Shown: in pieces, positions 28,296 through 35,927 of the stretch | How positions within the stretch are numbered: position 1 is the first letter of the stretch | Layout of the letters: the number at the start of each line of letters is the position of its first letter | NCBI GenBank assembly: GCA_014825775.1 | Contig: MVAQ01000220.1 | Coordinates: 1-35,927 of the forward strand | Source: Krasilnikovozyma curviuscula | Taxonomy: Eukaryota > Basidiomycota > Tremellomycetes > Cystofilobasidiales > Mrakiaceae | Direction of reading: 5' to 3' | Length of the DNA stretch: 35,927 bases | The notes under the pieces: model-generated | Seen by the model: the letters and a program-made list of their open reading frames with translations, nothing else | The model's database searches: none | What the model was told of the DNA's origin: nothing | Position numbers and translations under genes: made by a program

Positions 28296-30653
28296 ATGCC
28301 CTCAGCCACCAAGGACTTCACTCCTATTCTGCCCCCTATCGACCTCGACAACGACGTAGACGAACCGGCCGTCAACCTCGTCGTCTCTTCGAAGGACAAC
28401 GCAAATTATGGAATCAATCTGGCAGCCCTCAAGAAGAAGACTGCACCCACCTTGTCGCCTAATGGGAAAAAGCAGCAGTTGGTCCTCTTAGGTAGACTTG
28501 AATCGCAAGTGAATATGGTTCCATGCTTTCTGGAGACACTTTAAAAAGTGATAACCTTGCTTTTGGGCTTGTATTCATCATTTAGCTTGTCACTGGCTCA
28601 AGTGGAATGAAGGAAATCCGAGTGAATGAAGCTGGATCAATACTGGGTCTCTGGCTTAAGGTTCTGATGACGGAGGACGTTGATGCTCTGATAGGAAGGG
28701 TCAAGGACATTGGTGAGGTTGCACGCCTATCAAAGTAAAAACAAACCTTCTCTATTTTCACTGATGCATCTCACTGACTGCCCAACTTTCTAATCTAGGC
28801 TCTACTCAACCCCATCTGGCCTCAAGCTCATCACGCCCTTGCTGATGGAATATATCTCAACGAGGCCCGCAAAAGCCAAGACGGTTCTCCTTTATTCCAC
28901 AAAGTACTCCATTTGTCCCCAGCTTACTCAGAAATGCCTGGCTTCGTTCGACTACAGCACGTTCGAAGTGTCATCCATCACACTCGACCAGGCCAAGGAC
29001 TTGGGCGTCGAGGTACTGTGGACCATCATGACGAGAAAAGAGAGATGTTTAAAGCGATTGAGGGAATCGGAAAGCCAAAGTAAATGGGAAGAGGAGAAGA
29101 AGAGGATCGGGGCGCCGTCTTCGTTGTCTTCCTCTTCTCAAGCTACCTCAGCTCCTACGGCGGCGGCTTTAACAGAGATACCACTATCTTCAGCTCCTGT
29201 AAATCGCACTGTATCTTCCCCATTGACATTTTCTTGTACGTCCGCAATTGAAATCATGGACGATGATTCCCCATGGCCGATCACTGAACTCGCTTCATTC
29301 CTGTACACAACGTCCTTTCTCTCACTTCCTATACAATACATACCATCAACTGCTCCATCTTCTCTAGTTACCGAGCGATCAGGAAAAAAACCAGAAGAAT
29401 CTGTACCAAACGCCTTAGTACTTCGCTCAGCCACTGGAAGTGATGAAATAACCAAGCACGTCGTTCAGCCTACGCCTACTACTAAAGACATCCAGATAAA
29501 AAACTCTGAGGATTCTTTCCATCCTCCCCCAGTTGCTCCAGTCGTCCAAAACGATACCGCTTTCTTTGAAGCACCATCTGACGATTCGCCAGCGTCGAAC
29601 CCCGAATCTGCTCGCGGCATGCTGGTTCAGGAGAAAGGATCGGCGATGTCTACTCCGTCTGAGCGCGAGTTCCCGAGGTCCACATTTGCGAGGTCCGCAT
29701 TGTTTGATAGGGTGGAAGAGGTTGTGGATGAGGAAGTTGTAGATGATCTGAATGGGAATCATATGACGGATGGCGTCAAAAATTCTGTCGCGGAATCAAA
29801 GGATTGTATTACTAAGCAGAGTGATGTGGAAGTTGTCCAGATGGTCAATGAAACCATGGCTGAAGGCGTACAAGCCGCATCGAGACTAGCTGCTCTGGCG
29901 TCACCTCAAGCATCAGTAGTTCCAAGAACGACGACAGCCATAGTGGCAGAACCTCCGCCTGCCACGGTTCCAAAATCTCCTGCCGTTGTATGCTCGTCCG
30001 CTTCAAGTTTAGCCATTGTGCCAACCACCCCCGCCGCTGTACTTGGCTCACCGTCTGCAGCACAGCAGCCGTCACTCTTCTTTGGCTCAAACCGCGGCAT
30101 TGCTCTTCCCATCCCTTCGCCAATTACTTCTAACACGTCCTCCAAAGACTCTATCAAATATAGTTATCCGCTCTCATCGACGCTTAGGTTCCACAAGAAG
30201 ACAAACCTCACTCACGATTCTGTTACCTCTAATCCATCACCGTCGGCTCGTCTGATGAAGTGGCAAAAAATCAAGGTGCCCAGAGAGATTGAGCAGTTCC
30301 CTGTGGTCGGTACGGCTTCGGGTGAGAAAAATAAGGTGAAGTTGGGTAAATTTGAAGAAGCGGTATCGAAGACAACCGGTGCTGTAACAACGTCACAAGG
30401 ACCCATCTTGACAACAGAATCATCAGCGGAAGCACTATGGGCTACTGGGATTGAAGAAGTTCGAATGTCGGTGGATATCGAGACTGAGCCAGAGAAAAAA
30501 ACAGCGCCTGTGCTCTTTGCATTAGTTGGTGCGAGTTCCGGCGGGAAGAAGAGGATTATCCCATTAAATGAAGATGAAGAGAAGAAGAAGAAGAAAGCGA
30601 AAGTTGGCGCAGTTGGGGAGACCGAAGGTGAAGAGAAGGTTGGTTCTTCGTGA
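28296..30653 (+). CDS. Unrecognised 738-residue protein with basic C-terminus
   Basis: Three exons (28296-28508, 28586-28734, 28799-30653) join in frame. The first intron uses donor GTGAAT after ESQ; the second uses GTAAAA after SK. The conserved-looking part is residues about 60-190: LVTGSSGMKEIRVNEAGSIL, GLWLKVLMTEDVDALIGRVK and LYSTPSGLKLITPLLMEYIS, predicted mostly helical. The remaining two thirds are low-complexity, rich in Ser, Pro, Thr, Val and Ala. The end has a Lys-rich run (EDEEKKKKKAK) that may be a nuclear localisation signal. I do not recognise the family. A nuclear, partly disordered protein is a reasonable guess. No transmembrane segment or signal peptide is visible. Confidence 0.7.
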
Positions 30654-31643
30654 AAACAATAGTTTGATGACAAGCTCTGGTATGAGCGAAGGTGTGGGGT
30701 GCTGTATTCTCTGCGCAAGTGAATACACAGTATGTTCTTTTATACATTTTGAAATATATAGATTACATTGTATATACCCCTTGCTACGAAACTCAAGGCT
30801 TTCGCTCGAGAAGTTAGATCAGCTGAGTCGCAGGTCCCCATTCTAAATCAATGGCGATGACTAAATTAGAAGCCTGCTTGGACCTATAGCTTGACAGATT
30901 TAGTGGAAATAAACTTACAAGTTCTGGAGACGACAGAAGGAAATGGTAATGCTTCGTTGTGTGTTTGTTGAAGTAAAACTTAGCGTCAAAGAGGTTTCAC
31001 ACAAACGCCTCATCTTCCTCGTGTCGCTTACAGTGCGCAGTGGTCCCTCGTGCCAATCCCTTCCCCCCTTTCCAACCATTTTCGATACTTGCGATTATTT
31101 ACCAACCAAAAGCTACCATGGAAGAAGTACATTGGGTAGCTTCTTTGCTACTCCTATCAGCTTCACTGCTGAGACGAAACAAACTATTTGTGCGATATCA
31201 TCCTTTCCTTCCCTGCAAATTCGTCCCTACATGAAGAATTCAGTCTTTAATTCCCAATTTTTTTTAAAATCCAAGGTTGAAAGTATTTAGTACTTTAGCT
31301 CCGTGCTGTGGGGTCGGGATCATCTCATCAGATTTGACTGGTGCTTCATTTTTGTACATAATAGTATCGCAGCATAAGTTCTGCCTTGAGTTTTGCTATT
31401 GTAGTGGTATTCTGGACAGTATGACATAAAATCACTATAGAATATATTTCAGTCGCAAGGTCAGCTGCTGAAGTGGGGCAACGCAAAGAAATACTAACCA
31501 GAGCTTCCTCCACGGTACTTCTGTTGACAAGTAATTAGCTACCGTCCAAGGAATTGTGCGTTACTTCTCACCATGTCATTATAAACTGTCTGCTGAATTA
31601 GCTCAGTCGTCTCCACCTTTTCCCCATTTCTGCAGCCAACGCC
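30654..31643. other. Intergenic, no convincing gene
   Basis: About 990 bases. A plus-strand ATG at 30943 opens 115 codons and another at 31118 opens 38 codons in a second frame, but neither has a recognisable product or supporting splice signals. The 3' part is the promoter of the monocarboxylate-type carrier. Confidence 0.45.
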
Positions 31644-33423
31644 ATGTCCTCTATGTCCTCAATCCCTGGCGTACCCCCCGATCGCTACTCGATATCTCTT
31701 CATTCCTTGAATTCCCACTCTACGGAGCTATCTAGAGGTCACAGCCAGAATGAAGAATCACACACCGAAGAAGCAGCGACTCTAAGCACCGTAGGAGAGC
31801 AGGAAGCACCTGGACTGGCACCCGTCGATGGTGGATCCAAAGCTTGGTTTTTTCTAGCTGGAGCTTTTGTTGTCCAAGTGACAGTAGTGAGTGATAACTT
31901 ACAATGGAGGCTGGAAGCAGAAAGTGGTTTATAAACTGCTTCGCTGTGTTGTTACCACTGTCCAGTGGGGCTTTCCGTACTCATGGGGTATATTTCAGGA
32001 ATATTACGTCAAGGAGGTCTTCTCTACGTCCTCTCAGTCACTTATTACCACCACAGGCACTCTCCTCACTGGCCTTCTCTACCTCTCCAACTTCTTTATC
32101 CTCCTCTTCCTCGACGCGTTCCCAGCATATCGCAGGCCAGCTCCCTACGTCGGTTCTACTCTCATGGTCCTCTCGTTGGTGTCGAGCTCGTTCGTCAAAA
32201 GTCCAGCTGTTCTGGTATTCACAATCGGTGTTGTTTTTCCTGTCGGAGGTGCAATGACGTTCTCGCCTCAGATCAGCTACATGAATGAGTGGTTCTACAA
32301 GCGACGAGGTTTGGCATACGGCGTTATCACTACCGCGACGAGTATCAGGTGAGTCAGATCATCGATGTGTGAGAGTTCTAGCTTTCAAAGCGATTGAAAC
32401 TCACCGCTTGATGTGTCTAGTGGAATCGTGTTTCCCATCGTTCTCTCTCAGTCCCTTAACAAATTCGGGATCGCCACAACTCTTCGTGGAATGGTATGTC
32501 TCCCCCATTTTGCTGTCTTCACCTCTGATCCTCCTCAAAAACCAATTTCATTTAATTTGATATCACAGGCAGTTGTCATCTGCATCCTCCTTGCACCTCT
32601 TCTGCCATTCATTAAAGGCCGTCTTCCGCTTCCTACCACGGACCCTTCCTCTCATCGACGACGACAAACTATATCATTCTCTTTTCTTCGGAAAGGAACT
32701 TTCTGGATTTACTGGATGTCAAACCTCTTCCAGGGTTTAGGCTACTTTCTGCCTTCACTGTTTCTACCATTGTACGCGACCGAAGTGTCGAATGTCAAGA
32801 GTCTGGGAAGTTTAAGTCTGGCCGCAATTAATGGTCCGCGTCTCCGTCAACTTTCCCTTAACACATTATTTACTGAGAACTCTTTACTGGTTTATTTGTT
32901 AATAGCATCAGCCATTCTCTCTCGTCTGACCTTTGGCGCCCTCTCCGACCGCTCGCCCTTCACATTGACTCTCCTCATCCTCCTATCCTCCTTCGGCTCA
33001 TCTCTTACCGTCCTACTGCTCTGGGGATTCACAGGGCACTCCACAGGTGGTTTGATTGCGTTTGGAGTTGTGTTTGGAGCCTTGAGTGGTGGATGGAGTG
33101 CCTTGTGGGCCGGGATGATCAAAGAGATTTCGCGTCAGTCCCTTCTTTTCGTTCCTATTACAATGACCAGATCAGCCTAAACCTTATTTTGTATAGATGA
33201 AACGCAAATCTCGCCATCGACGCTTTACGGCACCTTCTCTTTAGGACGTGGTCTAGGTTCTATCCTCGACTCACCACTTTCGACGGTCCTCCTCGCATCG
33301 AGCTCTCTTCCCAAGGCTTTTGGCATTGGACACTACGGTGCACTGATTATTTTCTCGGGAGCATCACTCGCATCGGCCGCGTTGGGTGCTGGAGTTGGTG
33401 CGATGAGGCGGAAAGTTGATTGA
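31644..33423 (+). CDS. MFS monocarboxylate transporter-like carrier (MCH family)
   Basis: Plasma-membrane carrier of the fungal monocarboxylate-porter-homologue type. It starts at ATG 31644 with a Ser/Glu-rich soluble N-terminus, then GGSKAWFFLAGAFVVQVTV as helix 1 and WGFPYSWGIFQEYYV after the first intron, the signature of this family. Later blocks are MNEWFYKRRGLAYGV, FWIYWMSNLFQGLGYFLPSL, SRLTFGALSDR, and GTFSLGRGLGSI near the end, stop TGA 33421-33423. Six exons. One intron (about 32833-32906) has the unusual donor GTCCGC but restores the motif INGASAILSR. Fungal Mch proteins do not all transport monocarboxylates, and some take riboflavin, so the substrate is open. Confidence 0.83.
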
Positions 33424-33539
33424 CCGAACTTGTAACTTTGTACCTTTGTTGAGACCTTCATTTATACAATCTATCTGTACTCCAAACCAGTAGAAAAACA
33501 AACACGAAAATCCTCTCAAAATTGTATCCCGACCATCAA

Positions 33540-34790
33540 TTACAACACTAATTGAATAACCTTCCTTTGCCTGTCATCAAGGCCCATCGCCTCCATCTGC
33601 CCCACAAACCACTCCCTCCCCAACCCTGCACCATCATCTTCAAAAATCAAATTAAACCTCTCTAGCTCTACGAGCCCTCGAAGACACATCACCGCCGTCT
33701 GAACGCGGCTCTCAAAATCCTCTTCGGGACTCATCAGGCTGCCTTGCCCCCTCGGGCTCAACCTGATCCTCGCATCAAACACCTTCAGCCCGGGAACACA
33801 ATGCGGAATCAGCAAATGACTCCTCACGATTTCATTAGTGACGGGGCTAATCTCGACGTAGACGAGGGAGAGGTTTTGACTCTCAAACCGCTCTAGCCGG
33901 GTCCATTCGCGCAGGTATCGGGAGGTCACGGAGCAACCTACGATGATACGAGCATTACGGTTGAGGTCGTTCTCCCATCTGTTCCTCGACCGGATAACGC
34001 GGAAGGTATGTGCATTGGTTGCCAGGGGCAGGAGAGGGATACCTATCTCTGACCGGTGTGACGTATGCTGGCGGAGGTGGATGACTTGGTAAGCATCTAC
34101 GACGAACACTTCAAGATTTCGCAGCGGGTTCGATGAGATCAAAGGGGAGGGGAGAGAGAAGAAGGGTGGTGTTGGAGAGGAGAGGGAAAGGGTTGTAACG
34201 TGGCTCAAGTTGAACTTTTGCCGAGATGAGGGAAAGGGCTCTGATTGGTGCTTAAATAAAGTACTGTATTGTTCTGACCTGGTGAGTTCGATATCGGAGT
34301 AAAGGAGGGAGACGATAAATGAGTAAGCCGACCGGGAGACGAGGAGGAGCTTTGCGAGAGTCGGTTTATCGTGTGAATGGAAGCTGAAGATGTACTGCTC
34401 TAGTTCAAGAGGTAAGAGACGGACAGTTGAGACTTGTAAAGTTGAAAATTGCGTTGGGTATGTTTCAAACAGCCTGAGATTCTCATTCAGAGGTTCCTGA
34501 AAAGACAAAACATAGTGACCCTCCGCTAGATTGGTACTGATTTCCAGCTAAGCGAAAGAGGTACTCACCTGTGATTTCTCTAGAAGATATCCTTGTTCTG
34601 TCTCTGAAAGCTCATTGAATCCAACAGCCATCGATCCTGAGTAAGAAGGACAAGAGGGAGACAGCAGTACGTCAGCAAGTCGACCGCATGGCGACATATA
34701 AAGCAACTGCAGAATTGTTGCTAACATTTCGTGGTGGGATACAACAGAATAAAAGAAAGGTGTCTTTCCCCTCCGTGGATTTTCAAGCAA
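33540..34790 (-). CDS. F-box-like protein, 5' end unresolved
   Basis: The downstream exon (33540 to about 34500) begins in frame with EPLNENLRLFETYP and contains an F-box-like segment (LLPLELEQYIFSFH, then LAKLLLVSRSAYSFIVSLLY). A region without clear repeats follows, to the stop at 33540-33542. An intron (GTGAGT donor, TTTTCAG acceptor) joins it to an upstream exon ending LLEKSQ. That exon contains GKTPFFYSVVSHHEMLATIL, weakly ankyrin-like, and opens after an AG acceptor (CACATAG) at 34791-34797. The true start is uncertain: candidates are an ATG inside this exon (HHEM or GSMAV) or an exon further upstream. F-box proteins usually recruit substrates to SCF ubiquitin ligases; that role is inferred. 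Confidence 0.55.
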
Positions 34791-35293
34791 CTATGTGAGA
34801 GACCGGCGGTAGCAGCGTCATGGTCGAGGTTAGGTTAAGGTATTCGTTCGGTCTTACTAGCTAGGAAAATCACTGAATGGATAATTTCAACGCCAATGTA
34901 TTTTAATGAACACCAGATACGTATCAAAGCCAGGATCAAATGAAAATAAAACAAAATTTGCTGCTGAATGCGAAGATGGAACAGCCGGTCGTAAGTTTGG
35001 GAACAATCGTAACGTGTGATGGTCGTGGTCAACTTCGTTTCATACGGTTTTTTTATTTTTATTTTTTATTTTTACTGTTCTTGTGAGACAGTGATGCGTT
35101 GACAATGACTTCTGTCTCTAGAGCCATGCCTGTCACGTTCATTGCGATTGGGATTTAAATGGAGAAGGAAGTAATGGATAGTCTAGATTTTATGATCCAA
35201 AACAAGAAGTAAGGAAAACGCTTTTTTCAAGGTACATAAGGAAGGACAAGCAGGCACAGCACTCACCGGCTACCTCCACTTGGACCAAAGGAA
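34791..35293. other. Gap between F-box-like gene and right-edge gene
   Basis: About 500 bases. An intron-like stretch (GTAAGA at 34860 down to CACATAG at 34791, minus strand) precedes the F-box-like exon, but the sequence upstream of its donor has a stop in the needed frame. GGTTAGGTTAAGG at 34829-34841 is the reverse of the retroelement tail word CCTAACCTAA. A T/A-rich run lies at 35045-35075. No supported gene. Confidence 0.4.
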
Positions 35294-35927
35294 CTACGCT
35301 TCACTACCAGCTCCCAGTTCTCGAAACGCCTCTGTGTCTTCCCCACCAACAAAGTAATCTGAGCTTCCTGTAACGCCTGTGCCTATTGCAATACCAGGCG
35401 TATCAACATGAATCAACTTGACCTCCCCGAACTGTCCTACCAACAGACTGAGCGGCGGGCTGGGATCGGGAAGTGGACTATTGGTGCTGCTTGTTGTTGA
35501 GGTCGACGAGTGAGTTGAGAGTGTTGGTGGGATGAGGTCGCGTTTAGGGGTACTAGGAGAGGAGGAGGTTGAGGAGGAGGAGCTGCGGCGCTGTGGACTC
35601 ATCAGTGTGAACAACGACGGCGGCGAGGAAGATGACGGCGATTGCAGCTGCTGAGTGGTAGTGAGCGGTGGTGAGGTCGATATGGTGGTGAAGTTGGGTT
35701 GTAAGGGCGGTGGGAATGGCGACTTTGAGGCGATTGTCGAGGGCGGCTCTGATGGAGACTCTCCTACAGCGATGGAAGGCGCGCTGGATGCTTCTCGACT
35801 CGTACACTCACTACCACTGTTCCAGGTACCAAAGCTTCCACTTCGTCCACTTCGACTGTTAGGAACACTGGACGTCGACGCATCGATGCTGGCGGCTGCC
35901 TCGCTTAGACTCACGCCTGCATTTTCA
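35294..35927 (-). CDS. Ser/Pro/Thr-rich protein, C-terminal part (5' partial)
   Basis: The frame is open from the right window edge to the stop at 35294-35296. About 170 residues are strongly Ser/Pro/Thr-rich low complexity. They are followed by a more ordered end (LLVGQFGEVKLIHVDTPGIA, then SSDYFVGGEDTEAFRELG). The contrast suggests a disordered region leading to a short conserved C-terminal motif. The N-terminus is outside the window. I do not recognise the family. Confidence 0.6.
   Translation of the reverse strand, partial: ENAGVSLSEAAASIDASTSSVPNSRSGRSGSFGTWNSGSECTSREASSAPSIAVGESPSEPPSTIASKSPFPPPLQPNFTTISTSPPLTTTQQLQSPSSSSPPSLFTLMSPQRRSSSSSTSSSPSTPKRDLIPPTLSTHSSTSTTSSTNSPLPDPSPPLSLLVGQFGEVKLIHVDTPGIAIGTGVTGSSDYFVGGEDTEAFRELGAGSEA

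Noticed and set aside
29845..30255. Several overlapping minus- and plus-strand ORFs inside the 738-residue gene
   Set aside because: Low-complexity coding sequence with few stop codons in other frames; no independent coding evidence.
1..35927. CRISPR array, operon or bacterial origin
   Set aside because: No regularly spaced repeats; pervasive spliceosomal introns and fungal gene families show a eukaryotic nuclear sequence.

Overview
This window looks like nuclear DNA of a basidiomycete fungus. Nearly every gene is broken by several short introns (about 50-75 nt) with GT...AG ends and CTNA-type branch points. Base composition is moderate. The gene repertoire fits too: a fungal Zn2Cys6 activator, an SFM1-type SPOUT methyltransferase, a Zrc1-type zinc transporter, a GPI-anchored Ser/Thr-rich wall protein and a TFIIB with a fungal-length linker. 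I cannot place it below phylum level from sequence alone. All exon joins were made by hand from splice signals and protein family conservation.

Layout. 1-1552: two head-to-tail fragments of a non-LTR (LINE-like) retroelement. Each ends in the same ~120 bp segment, which carries a hairpin and an A-rich CCTAACCTAA tail. The second fragment holds a 5'-truncated, frameshifted ORF1. 2046-10972: a compact sugar-utilisation cluster of an MFS sugar transporter (-), a divergent GH78 alpha-L-rhamnosidase-like glycosidase (+) and a convergent Zn2Cys6 activator (-). The 549 bp divergent promoter carries CGG-type palindromes and a duplicated 12-mer. 10973-16826: gene-poor DNA holding an unrecognised ORF, a PD-(D/E)XK-like domain fused to a degenerate protein kinase (-), a candidate two-exon gene remnant, and a third retroelement terminus.

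16827-33423: dense housekeeping and transport genes. These are an ABCG half transporter (+), SFM1 (+), a CDF zinc transporter with two His-rich blocks (+), a GPI-anchored secreted protein (+), TFIIB (-), a 738-residue unrecognised protein with a basic C-terminus (+) and a monocarboxylate-type MFS carrier (+). 33540-35927: an F-box-like gene (-) with an unresolved 5' end, and the 3' end of a Ser/Pro-rich gene (-) that runs off the window.

The clearest functional unit is the transporter/rhamnosidase/activator trio. The inferred role is uptake and cleavage of rhamnosylated plant glycosides under local control. The features least explained by ordinary annotation are the retroelement termini with their conserved UNCG-type hairpin, the endonuclease-kinase fusion with a substituted DFG aspartate, and a run of 12-24 nt microexons that encode the most conserved motifs of three neighbouring genes.
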